From positions 1-23,589 of the forward strand of contig JAQXNP010000116.1 of assembly GCA_029098065.1 (NCBI GenBank): DNA of 23,589 nt. The letters are read 5' to 3'. The DNA is from Clostridiales bacterium. Lineage in GTDB: Bacteria > Bacillota > Clostridia > Oscillospirales > Oscillospiraceae. Shown here piece by piece: positions 16,092-23,589 of the stretch. Both the position numbers and the translations under genes were made by a program. The stretch's first letter is position 1. Each line of letters opens with the position of its first letter. The notes beneath the pieces were generated by a model. That model searched no databases and was not told the DNA's origin. It saw only the letters and a program-made list of their open reading frames with translations.

Positions 16092-16110
16092 ATCAGCAGC
16101 AGGGGCTGAT
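16092..16110 (-). terminator. Weak hairpin at the end of the J-protein gene
   Basis: ATCAGC (16105-16110 read on the minus strand) and GCTGAT (16092-16097) form a 6-bp stem with a 7-nt loop, followed by TTTGGGATTTTGG. It overlaps the stop codon of the J-domain gene and could end the cdaA operon weakly. The stem is short and the tail interrupted, so this is tentative. Confidence 0.3.
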
Positions 16111-16686
16111 GCAGCTGATGCACATCAAAGTCGAGCAGGGATCGCATCCCTCATATCCATAGCCGCTGGGCTGATAGCCTGTCCCTCCCTGCCGCATCAT
16201 GGACAGAGCCTGCCGGTATTCCGCGTTGCCCGGCTCCATGGAGCAGGCAGTCTGAAAATGCTGGGTGGCCTCATCCAGCCACCCCTTTTGATAGGCAATA
16301 TGGCCGGAGAGAAAATGCCACTCGGCATCCTGGCGGGGTGCCGTCCGCAAAAGCTGCTCGGCCTGGGACAGGTCCCCCCGATTAATGCACTGCCTCACCC
16401 GGGCATACAGAGTCGCACCATTTTCCTGCTGGCGGTACTGCTGCTGATAGCCATACTGATACTGGCTCTGATAGCCCCCCGAAGAGGAGCCGCCTGCCGA
16501 CCGGGTGCGGGTAATGGTATCATAGGCCTCATTGATCTCTTTCATCTTTTCCTCCGCCAAATCGGCCAGAGGGTTGTTCTGATAGTTATCCGGGTGATAC
16601 TTTCGCGCCAGATCTCGATAGGCCTTTTTGATTTCCTCATCACTGGCATTGGGATCCACGCCCAGTACGCTGTACGGATCATTCAT
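16093..16686 (-). CDS. J-domain/TPR protein with cysteine-rich tail
   Basis: This 197-aa protein begins with a J-domain (about 1-60) containing YSVLGV and the HPD tripeptide (31-33), the signature that stimulates the ATPase of DnaK. A Gly/Ser/Gln/Tyr-rich linker (about 65-87) is followed by a helical TPR-like region (about 89-165, with [20 protein letters not shown]). The last 17 residues contain six cysteines (181, 184, 189, 192, 196, 197), suggesting metal binding or a disulfide cluster. It lacks the zinc-finger and substrate-binding domains of DnaJ itself. The ATG at 16684-16686 has an upstream purine-rich stretch and overlaps the stop of the DUF5685-like gene as ATGA, so the two are probably made together. 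Such cysteine-tailed J-proteins recur in Clostridia, in my recollection; the client is unknown. Confidence 0.85.
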   Translation of the reverse strand: MNDPYSVLGVDPNASDEEIKKAYRDLARKYHPDNYQNNPLADLAEEKMKEINEAYDTITRTRSAGGSSSGGYQSQYQYGYQQQYRQQENGATLYARVRQCINRGDLSQAEQLLRTAPRQDAEWHFLSGHIAYQKGWLDEATQHFQTACSMEPGNAEYRQALSMMRQGGTGYQPSGYGYEGCDPCSTLMCISCISPCC

Positions 16687-17558
16687 GGTCTGTTTCTCCT
16701 GTGTCTCTTTTTTCGGTCCCGCCACTGTCCGGAAAAAACGAGCTCCTGCACGCCGGGCAGACCGCTGTATAGGATATTTTCCACTTCCGGTGTCCACGCG
16801 CTGGACGGCAGCAGCTGAAATGCGGATCCCGCCAGACGCAGAGAATGGTCCATCGTCCGCCGGAGATAGGCCTGATCCTCTTGTGTCCAGTCGGGAAACC
16901 GGGCCGCCACCGGATTATACCGGCCCGCCCTTCTGTCTTCCTCCAGATCGTCCACACCATCGATCAGATAAATCCACCGTCCCAAATGATAGAGCAGCTG
17001 TTCTATCGCCCGGTCCTGAGAGATCCATCCGGTGGCAGGTGCCGCCGCAGCCAGCAGCCGGGCAAAACAATCCGCCGTCCGGTCGATAGAGGGGCACCGC
17101 TCCGCTTCCAGAACATTCAGTTCGCCCAGACACTCCGCCACCCGGCTGTCAAATGCCGGCTGGGCGTTCCGGGCCCCCCGATAAGCCCGTCTCAGGAAAA
17201 ACGTCATGATCCGGGCGGCGTTTCTGTGGGTGAATCCATCGTCGTGCATACTGTCCCGGAGCTTCCAATAAGTGAGGATCACACTTTCGTCCGCGACGAC
17301 ATCCAGCCAATCACCGCCGGAACAGGCGGGCTTTCCCCGGACCGGGTGAAGCAGACACCGCCGGCATCCCTCCGCGCCGCCGAAGTCGGGAGGCGCCAGA
17401 AGCATGGCCAGAAAAACAAAATCATAATTGAGGAACAGCCGCGCAACAGGCCCACGGCGCCGTCCCAGCGTGTGGCACAGCCCGCAGTAGGCCGACTCAT
17501 ACCCGGCCAGCCCCTCAGGTGTCAGGGTATCCTGCCGGGCCCTGACATAGCCGAACAT
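16683..17558 (-). CDS. DUF5685-like protein of unknown function
   Basis: This 291-aa, largely alpha-helical protein resembles the uncharacterised DUF5685 family. Visible landmarks are an N-terminal FGYVRARQD, a YCGLC motif (C25, C28), [12 protein letters not shown] (43-54), CRRC (C65, C68) followed by HPVRGKPAC (71-79), LRDSMHDDG (100-108) and [19 protein letters not shown] (194-212), then RYNP. The four to five N-terminal cysteines look like a zinc or iron-sulfur site. The acidic residues D102/D106 and D200/D204/D208 are spaced four apart, as on one helix face. It sits 2 nt after the RseC-family gene and overlaps the J-protein gene, so it belongs to the cdaA operon. The C-terminus is strongly basic. 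No function should be assigned beyond the family. Confidence 0.75.
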   Translation of the reverse strand: MFGYVRARQDTLTPEGLAGYESAYCGLCHTLGRRRGPVARLFLNYDFVFLAMLLAPPDFGGAEGCRRCLLHPVRGKPACSGGDWLDVVADESVILTYWKLRDSMHDDGFTHRNAARIMTFFLRRAYRGARNAQPAFDSRVAECLGELNVLEAERCPSIDRTADCFARLLAAAAPATGWISQDRAIEQLLYHLGRWIYLIDGVDDLEEDRRAGRYNPVAARFPDWTQEDQAYLRRTMDHSLRLAGSAFQLLPSSAWTPEVENILYSGLPGVQELVFSGQWRDRKKRHRRNRP

Positions 17559-17560
17559 CC

Positions 17561-17986
17561 TTACACGCCTCCGAAGGCGGTGACCCGGAAAATGATCTGG
17601 TTTTTACGGCGGTACCGATCCAGGGCATAGGCTCCCAGCAGCCCCAGCAGGAACCCGCCGCCGCCGAGAACAATCGCGGGCCCTTCCGACCAGCCCAGAG
17701 CTCCCCCGATCACGTATCCCAGGAAGAAGAGTGCGAAAGGAACCAGATAGAGGAGAACCGCCGCCCCCAACACGCTGGAGGTCGCCGTCTCCACAGTGAC
17801 GGTGTCTCCGGGCTGAGCACCTACCGAGTCCTCCGCCACCACCACGATCTCAGGGGCGTTCTCCATCATACTGCAATGGTCGCAGGACCCGCAGTTATGG
17901 GCACTGGCGCAGGCGGACATCCGCCGGACACGCACCTCAACATAACCGGGCTTCACGACCCGAAGTACTTCTGCTTTCTGTTTCAT
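17561..17986 (-). CDS. RseC/MucC-family membrane protein (SoxR-reducing type)
   Basis: The 141-aa product has a cytosolic N-terminal part with cysteines C26, C32, C35 and C38 (in SACASAHNCGSCDHC). Two membrane spans follow (about 71-96 and 102-125), then a short basic tail. This is the layout of RseC/MucC proteins, which in Proteobacteria associate with the Rnf complex in reducing SoxR and modulate sigma-E signalling. In Clostridia the family is widespread but its job is less clear; an electron-transfer or Rnf-linked role is an inference. The gene lies 14 nt after cdaR. AAGGAG near the ATG overlaps the cdaR stop. Confidence 0.85.
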   Translation of the reverse strand: MKQKAEVLRVVKPGYVEVRVRRMSACASAHNCGSCDHCSMMENAPEIVVVAEDSVGAQPGDTVTVETATSSVLGAAVLLYLVPFALFFLGYVIGGALGWSEGPAIVLGGGGFLLGLLGAYALDRYRRKNQIIFRVTAFGGV

Positions 17987-18001
17987 TGCGCTGAAAACTC
18001 C

Positions 18002-19240
18002 TTACCGTTTGGTAATTGAAACCACAATATTGTAGTCATCCACTACTCCCACATCGCTTCTGCCATCCAGATAGACCTTCACGGGAACGGTCTGGGTACC
18101 GGTCGCTGCCACTGCATTTCCCAGGTCAGCCACAATGCGAAGCTGAGACGGAACAACCGAGTCAACCGCCTCTTTCGTGCCGCGGATCTGAACCTGCCGG
18201 GACTGGGTGACCTTCTGCGCATCATACCCGGCGGGAATATTGATCAGTTCGATATTGTCCACTTCCATGATCGCAGTGGACAGTCCCTCAATAGACACTT
18301 CCACCGTGGCTTCTGTAACTCCGCTGACATTGGTAAGTTCAGCGGTCAGCGGAATGGTGTAGGTCAAAACATCCTTATCCAGCACCTTGGACAGATCCAG
18401 ATTGCCCAGAGAGATCTCCTTCAGCGGCTCCAGATCGGCGGCCGCACCGGAAACCATAATCGAGGACGGCGTGATCTGATAGTGTACATTCTCTTCGGCA
18501 GCTCCGCCTCCGGGAATGATTTTCAGAGTCAGCGGTACTTCTTTCAGCTGCACCACTGGAAGCGTAGTCCGCACCATGGATACGCTCGTCCCTAGATCTC
18601 TGCTGTCTATCGTCTCTCCGCTGAAAGACACGAAGGTGTACGGCAGATCTCCGCTGTACGTCTCCGACATATCCTTTTTATCAAGGGTGACCAGTGCATA
18701 GTCAATCTGATTGACCACAGATTCCTCGCCCTTGACTTCAATGCTCTCCGGCGAGAAGGTAAAGGCCCCCGCCTGATAGCCGTCCGCCACGCTGCCGGTA
18801 AAGCTGCCCTCCACAGGCACCGAGCGAATGGCCAGCTTGGAAACGGTAAATGTCACATTGAGCGGACTCCGGCCGGTGATCAGGGGGGTGCTGGAGGCCA
18901 CCGTTCCGGAGACATTCGGCGTCACTTCATAAGACAGGGTATAGGTCCCGGGCTGAGTAATGGAGGATACATCCACCGTCACCATCACGGTTTCGGCAGA
19001 AAGGGCGTTGACCACATCCCGCTTTCCATTGACATCAATGGTGACGGTCTGATTCTTTCCCGCGCTGATCATGAGTCCCCGGTTCTCCAGGAGATCCTCC
19101 CCCGTAAAGGTGACGGGCAGGTTGCGGATGACGGCGTTGACCTCCGGGTTGGCCACCTTTCCGACATACATCCACAGGACTACAGCGAGGAGGACGGACA
19201 GCACCATATAGAGCACTTTATTCCCCTTTGACGTCCCCAT
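18002..19240 (-). CDS. cdaR: YbbR-domain protein CdaR, c-di-AMP cyclase regulator
   Basis: CdaR is an extracytoplasmic membrane-anchored protein that binds and modulates CdaA. The 412 residues start with a short basic cytosolic end (MGTSKGNK), one signal-anchor span (about 8-27) and then a row of YbbR repeats, recognisable from recurring segments such as NLPVTFTG, SPLNVTFTVSKLAIRSVPVEG, TTLPVVQLKEVPLTLKI and VDNIELINIPAG. The start overlaps the end of cdaA by 23 nt, and AGGAGGAGAGCAAGG precedes the ATG. In many Firmicutes glmM follows; here an RseC-family gene does. Confidence 0.92.
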   Translation of the reverse strand: MGTSKGNKVLYMVLSVLLAVVLWMYVGKVANPEVNAVIRNLPVTFTGEDLLENRGLMISAGKNQTVTIDVNGKRDVVNALSAETVMVTVDVSSITQPGTYTLSYEVTPNVSGTVASSTPLITGRSPLNVTFTVSKLAIRSVPVEGSFTGSVADGYQAGAFTFSPESIEVKGEESVVNQIDYALVTLDKKDMSETYSGDLPYTFVSFSGETIDSRDLGTSVSMVRTTLPVVQLKEVPLTLKIIPGGGAAEENVHYQITPSSIMVSGAAADLEPLKEISLGNLDLSKVLDKDVLTYTIPLTAELTNVSGVTEATVEVSIEGLSTAIMEVDNIELINIPAGYDAQKVTQSRQVQIRGTKEAVDSVVPSQLRIVADLGNAVAATGTQTVPVKVYLDGRSDVGVVDDYNIVVSITKR

Positions 19241-20108
19241 CCTTGCTCTCCTCCTTCTTCCCGCGGAACAGGCCGGGAAGCTTGAACCGAACAGTATCGT
19301 CCTTCTGCTGCTCGGGCATAAGCTCGTTTCGCAGCAGCCGCTCCAGCGTCTCGGGCGTCAAATGGCGTTTGAGCATCCCGCCCACCGCTACGGAGATCGA
19401 GCCAGTTTCCTCGGAGACAATGGCAACCACCGCGTCGCTCTGTTCACTGACGCCGATCCCCGCTCGATGCCGCATCCCCAAATCCCGGGACAAATTCACA
19501 TTCCCCGACATGGGGAGCATACACCCGGCGCCGACAATATGGCCGTTCCGCACGATGACCGCTCCGTCATGAAGGGGGGCCTTGTTCCAGAACAGATTTT
19601 TCAGCAGCTCGCTGTTTACCACGGCGTCCAGAGGCGTACCGGTACGGATCGCATCGTCCAGCATATTCTTACGTTCAAAGACCATGAGGGCGCCTGTTTT
19701 GCTCTTGGACATGGAAGTATAGGCCTCCACCGTCTGGGTGATGGCATTCTCCAGTTCATCAGGGACATCCTGCCTGCCGGCAAACACCGCTCCCAGACTG
19801 CTGCTTCCCACCTGCTCCAGAATCTTCCGCAGCTCAGGCTGAAAGAGGATCACCAGAGCCAGCACGCCCCACTCCAGCACACGGCTGAGCAGAAAGTTCA
19901 CTGTATAAAGATGTAAGGTCCCGGACAGCCACAGGGCAATGACCAGAAACACAATTCCCTTGGCGACTTTACCCGAACTGGTGGAGCGGATAAGTTCAAT
20001 CAGCTTGTAAATCAGGAAGGCCATGATAGCGATATCTACCACATCTGAGATCCCAATGTGGTTTAAATCGGAAAACAATCTCTGCATCATGGCAATGATT
20101 TGATCCAT
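19218..20108 (-). CDS. cdaA: Diadenylate cyclase CdaA
   Basis: CdaA makes c-di-AMP from two ATP, controlling potassium and osmolyte transport and cell wall homeostasis. The 296-aa product has N-terminal membrane helices (about 22-40, 50-67 and 72-90), a linker, and a DAC domain (about 115-265) with both catalytic motifs: DGA (181-183, in APLHDGAVIV) and RHR (213-215, in GMRHRAGIG). I chose the ATG at 20106-20108 because AAAGGAGGAGACGGG precedes it and the resulting N-terminus matches the family; the frame is open 36 codons further up but crosses the promoter. It is the first gene of its operon. Confidence 0.96.
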   Translation of the reverse strand: MDQIIAMMQRLFSDLNHIGISDVVDIAIMAFLIYKLIELIRSTSSGKVAKGIVFLVIALWLSGTLHLYTVNFLLSRVLEWGVLALVILFQPELRKILEQVGSSSLGAVFAGRQDVPDELENAITQTVEAYTSMSKSKTGALMVFERKNMLDDAIRTGTPLDAVVNSELLKNLFWNKAPLHDGAVIVRNGHIVGAGCMLPMSGNVNLSRDLGMRHRAGIGVSEQSDAVVAIVSEETGSISVAVGGMLKRHLTPETLERLLRNELMPEQQKDDTVRFKLPGLFRGKKEESKDGDVKGE

Positions 20109-20178
20109 CCCGTCTCCTCCTTTCCGGCTGCCGCCTTGTGATGCCAAACGGGCATAGTACGCCCCTTGCTTGTAAAAC

Positions 20179-20207
20179 ATTATACTTGATTTACTGTCCC
20201 GGCGCAA
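20179..20207 (-). promoter_or_regulatory. Sigma-A promoter of the cdaA operon
   Basis: On the minus strand: TTGCGC (20202-20207), a 17-nt spacer, and a perfect TATAAT (20179-20184). The predicted start near 20172 leaves a leader of about 65 nt before cdaA. It faces away from the plus-strand promoter at 20301-20309, so 20210-20300 forms a divergent promoter region without genes. Confidence 0.7.
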
Positions 20208-20300
20208 GGGCGGCAACTGTGAATTTTTCCTGAATTTCTCTCATTTTTCTCAACGTCCTATTTTTTTATTTCTCTGCCGCTTTCCTTCCCCGGCAAAATA

Positions 20301-20309
20301 TGGTATGAT
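20301..20309 (+). promoter_or_regulatory. Extended -10 promoter of the FUSC-like gene
   Basis: TGGTATGAT is an extended -10 (TGn followed by TATGAT at 20304-20309). The -35 at 17-nt spacing, TTTCCT, is weak, as is common with extended -10 promoters. The start of the RNA would be near 20316. Confidence 0.5.
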
Positions 20310-20327
20310 ATCCGCCGGCGTATCACC

Positions 20328-20340
20328 AGGAGGTGAATTG
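20328..20340 (+). promoter_or_regulatory. Consensus Shine-Dalgarno with no matching start for the main frame
   Basis: AGGAGGTGA (20328-20336) is a nine-base perfect match to the 16S anti-Shine-Dalgarno, yet the apparent start of the following gene is an ATG 45 nt later. A TTG at 20338 opens a different 33-codon frame that ends in TAA at 20437-20439, beyond the main start. The in-frame GTG at 20333 is part of the site itself. Confidence 0.5.
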
Positions 20341-20380
20341 CGCTCTATTTTCAAGTTCAAAAGAAAGCGAGCGAACCGAT

Positions 20381-20923
20381 ATGCAGGAACATCGACCCGT
20401 CCACGCCCCTTTTCCCGGTCTGGGGCTCCGGAGCCTTAAAACCGCTCTGGCAACTACTCTGACTGCTCTATTATACGTTTTCCTCCCCGGCCGCAATCCC
20501 ACCTTTGCCTGTATCGGTGCCATCTTCGGCCTTGGCTTCGATATGGAGGACTCCCGCCGCAACGGCGGCAACCGGTTCTTCGGAACCATCATCGGCGGCT
20601 TCATAGGCCTGGGACTCTATTGGCTGGAGCACGTTCTTTTCCCGGAAGGCTGTTATCTGCTCCGGCTTCCCCTTGTCTTTGTGGGCGTGATCATTCTGGT
20701 GACCCTGTGCGTCCTCTTCCGCTGGCCCGGAGGCGTCCAACCCGGCGGTGTCGTACTGTGCATCATTCTCTTCAATACTCCCGCCCACCATGTGGAATAC
20801 GCCCTGAACCGTATGCTGGATACCGGCATCGGCGTGGTCATCGCCCTGGCGGTCAACTATCTTCTGCCGCGGGCCAGGCTGGAGCGCTGGCTCCGCCTGT
20901 CCTCCTCGGAGGATCCCGTATGA
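20381..20923 (+). CDS. Small FUSC/aromatic-acid-exporter-like membrane protein
   Basis: This 180-aa integral membrane protein resembles the N-terminal membrane part of FUSC-like/aromatic acid exporter proteins. The evidence is the conserved LRSLKTALATTLTALLY start, FACIGAIFGLGFDMEDSRRNG after the first spans, the GNRFFGTIIGGFIGLGLYW helix, and a late helix GIGVVIALAVNYLLP. I count about six membrane spans, with R/K-rich ends. No cytosolic C-terminal domain follows, so it is a short form. The substrate is unknown. I chose ATG 20381; GTG 20333 would add 16 unconserved residues. Its stop overlaps the start of the pseudouridine synthase gene as ATGA. Confidence 0.75.
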   Translation: MQEHRPVHAPFPGLGLRSLKTALATTLTALLYVFLPGRNPTFACIGAIFGLGFDMEDSRRNGGNRFFGTIIGGFIGLGLYWLEHVLFPEGCYLLRLPLVFVGVIILVTLCVLFRWPGGVQPGGVVLCIILFNTPAHHVEYALNRMLDTGIGVVIALAVNYLLPRARLERWLRLSSSEDPV

Positions 20924-21789
20924 GAAAAGAGGCTGTTTATCCTGTGGAGGCGCCCGCTCTCCTTCTGGACTTTCTGCTGGCGCATATCTCCGGTCAGTCC
21001 CGCAACAGTGTGAAGCACCTTCTCTCCCGGGGACAGATCCTGGTGGATGGGCGGCCCCAGACCCGGTTTGATGTTCCTCTGTCCGCCGGGCAGCAGGTCA
21101 CTGTACTCCCCCAGTCCAAAGGGCCCGCCATCCCGTTTCCGGTGCTCTACGAGGATGACGGCCTCATCGCTGTCTGCAAGCCGGCCGGGCTTCTTTCGGT
21201 GGCGACCGAGCGGGAAAAGCAGCGTACCGCTTATCGAATGGTCTCCGACTGCCTGAAGGGCCGGGATCCCGCGTCCCGGATCTTTGTGGTCCACCGCCTG
21301 GACCGGGACACCTCGGGGGTTCTTCTCTTCGCCAAGGATGAGTCTCTGAAGCACCAGCTCCAAGACAACTGGAACACTCTGGTGAAGCGGCGGAACTATT
21401 ACGCGGCGGCAGAAGGCGATGGTCTGCCCGACGAGGGGACATGCCGTTCCTTTCTTCGGGAAAACCGGGTTCACAAGGTCTACTCCTCCAAAGCCCCCGG
21501 GGGCAGGGAAGCGGTCACCCATTACCATGTTCTGGCCAGGCGGAATGGCTACGCCCTCCTGGATATTTCACTGGGCACCGGGCGGAAGAACCAGATCCGG
21601 GCCCATCTCTCTGAACTGGGCCATCCGGTCGCCGGGGACGAGAAGTACGGCGCCGCCGCCGATCCCATGGGCCGGCTGGCCCTCCACGCATACGACCTGA
21701 CCCTTCTGGATCCCCGGTCAGGTGAGCTTCTTTCCATCACCGCCTCCGCTCCTCAGTGCTTCCGCCGAATGTTTCCGGGGCGGCTGTAA
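20920..21789 (+). CDS. RluA-family pseudouridine synthase with S4 domain
   Basis: The enzyme isomerises uridine to pseudouridine in rRNA or tRNA. The 289-aa product has an N-terminal S4-like RNA-binding domain (about 12-62, with SVKHLLSRGQILVDGRP), then the catalytic domain. Its signature HRLDRDTSG (125-133) carries the catalytic aspartate D128. YEDDGLIAVCKPAG (77-90), TGRKNQIRAHL and GHPVAGDEKYG follow as expected for the RluA/RluD group. The target nucleotide cannot be read from sequence. The ATG overlaps the stop of the FUSC-like gene as ATGA. Confidence 0.93.
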   Translation: MRKEAVYPVEAPALLLDFLLAHISGQSRNSVKHLLSRGQILVDGRPQTRFDVPLSAGQQVTVLPQSKGPAIPFPVLYEDDGLIAVCKPAGLLSVATEREKQRTAYRMVSDCLKGRDPASRIFVVHRLDRDTSGVLLFAKDESLKHQLQDNWNTLVKRRNYYAAAEGDGLPDEGTCRSFLRENRVHKVYSSKAPGGREAVTHYHVLARRNGYALLDISLGTGRKNQIRAHLSELGHPVAGDEKYGAAADPMGRLALHAYDLTLLDPRSGELLSITASAPQCFRRMFPGRL

Positions 21790-21816
21790 TTTTTTAAACT
21801 TCCCGTTCTGTTTTTG

Positions 21817-21845
21817 CTGACTTTGACTTCCCAATATGTTATACT
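21817..21845 (+). promoter_or_regulatory. Sigma-A promoter of fbp
   Basis: CTGACT (21817-21822), a 17-nt spacer and TATACT (21840-21845), the last preceded by TGT, make an extended -10 promoter. It lies in the 88-nt gap after the pseudouridine synthase gene. GGAGGGAG precedes the fbp ATG by about 5 nt. Confidence 0.6.
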
Positions 21846-21877
21846 GAGAATATCAACCATACATGGAGGGAGTTTCC

Positions 21878-23589
21878 ATGACGGATCTTCACTACCTTCA
21901 GCTGCTCTCCCGGACCTACCCAACCGCCCTGGCGGCCTCCGCGGAGATCATCAATCTCAACGCCATCTGCTGCCTTCCCAAGGGGACGGAGTATTTCTTC
22001 AGCGATCTGCACGGAGAGCACGACGCCTTCAGCTACCTTCTCTCCAGCGCCTCCGGCATCATCCGGGACAAAATTGAGGCGCTGTTCTCCCGCTCGGTCT
22101 CCGAGAAAGAGCGGGAAGAGCTGGCCATGCTGATTTACTGCCCCGCCTCCACACTGGCCAAATTCCGCGCCGAACTGGAGGAGGAAGACTACGGCAACTG
22201 GTGCCGTATCGCCATCTACCGCCTTGTTCAGGTGTGCAAAGTTGTCTCCTCCAAATATACCCGGTCCAAAGTCCGGAAAAAGATCCCCCCCAACTTTTCC
22301 TACATCATTGACGAACTGCTCCACGCCGACACCGAGGAAAACAAGGAACGCTACTATGAGGAGATCATCTCCTCCATTGTGGCCACCGGCACTTCCGACG
22401 CCTTCATCGCCCAGTTCTGCGATCTGATCCGGGAGTGCGCGGTGGACAGCCTCCACATTCTGGGGGACATCTTCGACCGTGGGCCCCACGCGGACCGCAT
22501 CCTGGACGATCTGCGCCACTTTCATGAGGTGGACATTCAGTGGGGCAACCATGACATCGCCTGGATCGGGGCCTTTATGGGCAATCAGGCCTGCGTGGCC
22601 AGCGTCCTGCGGAGGGCTGTGAGCTACAACAACTTTGATGAACTGGAAGAGGGATACGGCATCAATCTGCGCCCCCTGTCCATGTTCGCCGCCGATGTCT
22701 ACGGGGACGACCCCTGCGAACGCTTCGCCCCTCATATGCTGGATGAGAACGTCTACGATCCGGTGGACATCTCTCTGGCCTCCAAGATGCACAAGGCCGC
22801 GGCCATCATAGAGTTCAAGCTGGAGGGACAGCTCCTCCGCCGCCACCCCGAGTACGGCATGAGCGACCGCATCCTCTTTCCCAAAATTGATTTTCAGGAC
22901 AACACGCTGGAGGTGGACGGCAAGCGCTATCCCCTCCTGGACACCTCTTTCCCCACGGTGGACCCGTCCGACCCGCTGGCTCTCAGCCCCGGCGAGCAGG
23001 AGCTCATTGACCAGCTCACCGCCTCCTTCCGCCACAGCAATCTTCTCCGCAAGCACATCCGCTTTCTCCTCACCCACGGCAGTATGTATAAAGTTGTCAA
23101 CAGCAATCTGCTGTATCACGGCTGTATCCCCATGCGGGAGGACGGCACCTTCGATACCGTGGAGGTAGATGGCCGGCCCGTAAAGGGCAAGGCCTATCTG
23201 GACGCGGTCAACGCCAAGGTCCGCACCGCCTGTTATGGTGTCCCGGGAACTCCCGCCCACGCCGATGCGGTGGATTACTTCTGGTATCTGTGGGCAGGGC
23301 CCAAATCTCCCCTCTTCGGAAAAAGCAAAATCGCCGCCTTTGAACGCTATTTTGTGGCCGCGCCGGAGACCCACGTGGAGATCTACAACCCCTATTACAC
23401 CCTGGTGGACCGCCGGGATATCTGCGAGATGATCCTGCGGGAATTCGGGCTGGACCCTCAGCACTCCCACATCGTCAACGGCCATGTGCCGGTAAAGGAG
23501 CGGGAGGGCCAGAGTCCCATCCGGGGCGGCGGCCTCCTCTTCGTCATCGACGGCGGCATCTCCAAGGCCTACCAGAGGCAGACCGGCTT
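21878..23589 (+). CDS. fbp: Fructose-1,6-bisphosphatase class III (partial, runs off the window)
   Basis: This enzyme hydrolyses fructose-1,6-bisphosphate in gluconeogenesis. The class III form is a metallophosphoesterase typical of Firmicutes. The reading frame is open from the ATG at 21878 to the right edge, 570 complete codons, with no stop. Family motifs appear in order: YFFSDLHGEHDAF (39-51, metal ligands D43 and H45), LGDIFDRGPHAD (195-206), WGNHDI (222-227), and near the edge HIVNGHVPVK and VIDGGISKAYQRQTG. B. subtilis Fbp is about 670 aa, so roughly 80-100 residues are missing at the right. Own promoter and ribosome binding site are present. A long open frame on the opposite strand is a composition artefact. 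Confidence 0.95.
   Translation, partial: MTDLHYLQLLSRTYPTALAASAEIINLNAICCLPKGTEYFFSDLHGEHDAFSYLLSSASGIIRDKIEALFSRSVSEKEREELAMLIYCPASTLAKFRAELEEEDYGNWCRIAIYRLVQVCKVVSSKYTRSKVRKKIPPNFSYIIDELLHADTEENKERYYEEIISSIVATGTSDAFIAQFCDLIRECAVDSLHILGDIFDRGPHADRILDDLRHFHEVDIQWGNHDIAWIGAFMGNQACVASVLRRAVSYNNFDELEEGYGINLRPLSMFAADVYGDDPCERFAPHMLDENVYDPVDISLASKMHKAAAIIEFKLEGQLLRRHPEYGMSDRILFPKIDFQDNTLEVDGKRYPLLDTSFPTVDPSDPLALSPGEQELIDQLTASFRHSNLLRKHIRFLLTHGSMYKVVNSNLLYHGCIPMREDGTFDTVEVDGRPVKGKAYLDAVNAKVRTACYGVPGTPAHADAVDYFWYLWAGPKSPLFGKSKIAAFERYFVAAPETHVEIYNPYYTLVDRRDICEMILREFGLDPQHSHIVNGHVPVKEREGQSPIRGGGLLFVIDGGISKAYQRQTG

Noticed and set aside
21755..21800. Possible terminator after the pseudouridine synthase gene
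   Set aside because: CCGCC/GGCGG forms only 5 bp with a long loop before TTTTTT; too weak to list as a feature.
21839..23485. Minus-strand open frame of about 550 codons at the right edge
   Set aside because: The plus strand here encodes class III fructose-1,6-bisphosphatase with all metal motifs in frame to the window edge; the reverse frame is its shadow.

Overview
The window looks like chromosomal core DNA from a moderately high-GC, endospore-forming member of the Clostridia, probably the Oscillospiraceae/Ruminococcaceae. The reasons are the spore-coat genes spoVM, sipL and spoIVA (SipL is the clostridial counterpart of SpoVID), a class III fructose-1,6-bisphosphatase, a cdaA-cdaR pair, and the conserved Firmicute yicC-remA-gmk-rpoZ-priA-def-fmt-rsmB-rlmN-prpC-prkC-rsgA-thiN-spoVM order. 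The genus is inference. I see no rRNA, tRNA, CRISPR array, insertion sequence or phage gene.

Layout. (A) 1-3400, minus strand: a sporulation segment reading, in transcription order, an unrecognised 58-aa membrane protein, spoVM (23 aa, GTG start), sipL and spoIVA, closed by a strong terminator at 120-152. SpoIVA stops about 90 residues short of the family length. (B) 3401-16018, minus strand: a tightly packed housekeeping cluster from yicC to thiN, with most genes overlapping by 1-16 nt or separated by under 20 nt. It covers RNA turnover, nucleotide metabolism, transcription, replication restart, N-terminal formyl-Met processing, rRNA modification, Ser/Thr phosphosignalling, ribosome assembly and thiamine pyrophosphate. 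A TATAAT-type promoter precedes yicC and a terminator lies between rpoZ and priA, where coaBC sits in Bacillus subtilis. (C) 16093-20108, minus strand: cdaA-cdaR (c-di-AMP synthesis and its regulator) followed by an RseC-family membrane protein, a DUF5685-like protein and a J-domain protein with a cysteine-rich tail. A promoter with a perfect TATAAT lies upstream of cdaA. (D) 20381 to the right edge, plus strand: a small FUSC-like membrane protein coupled to an RluA-type pseudouridine synthase, then a separately promoted class III fbp that runs off the window.

Most notable points. The components of the spore-coat basement layer (SpoVM, SipL, SpoIVA) sit together just downstream of thiN. SpoIVA has lost exactly the C-terminal region that docks on SpoVM in B. 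subtilis. Two genes too short for ordinary ORF calling (spoVM and the 58-aa membrane protein) are translationally coupled. Two inverted repeats place Shine-Dalgarno sequences of this segment inside hairpins. In region C, the DUF5685-like protein carries DxxxD-type acidic motifs reminiscent of class I isoprenoid synthases and is paired with a cysteine-tailed J-protein. Comparisons with reference proteins are from memory; no searches were run.
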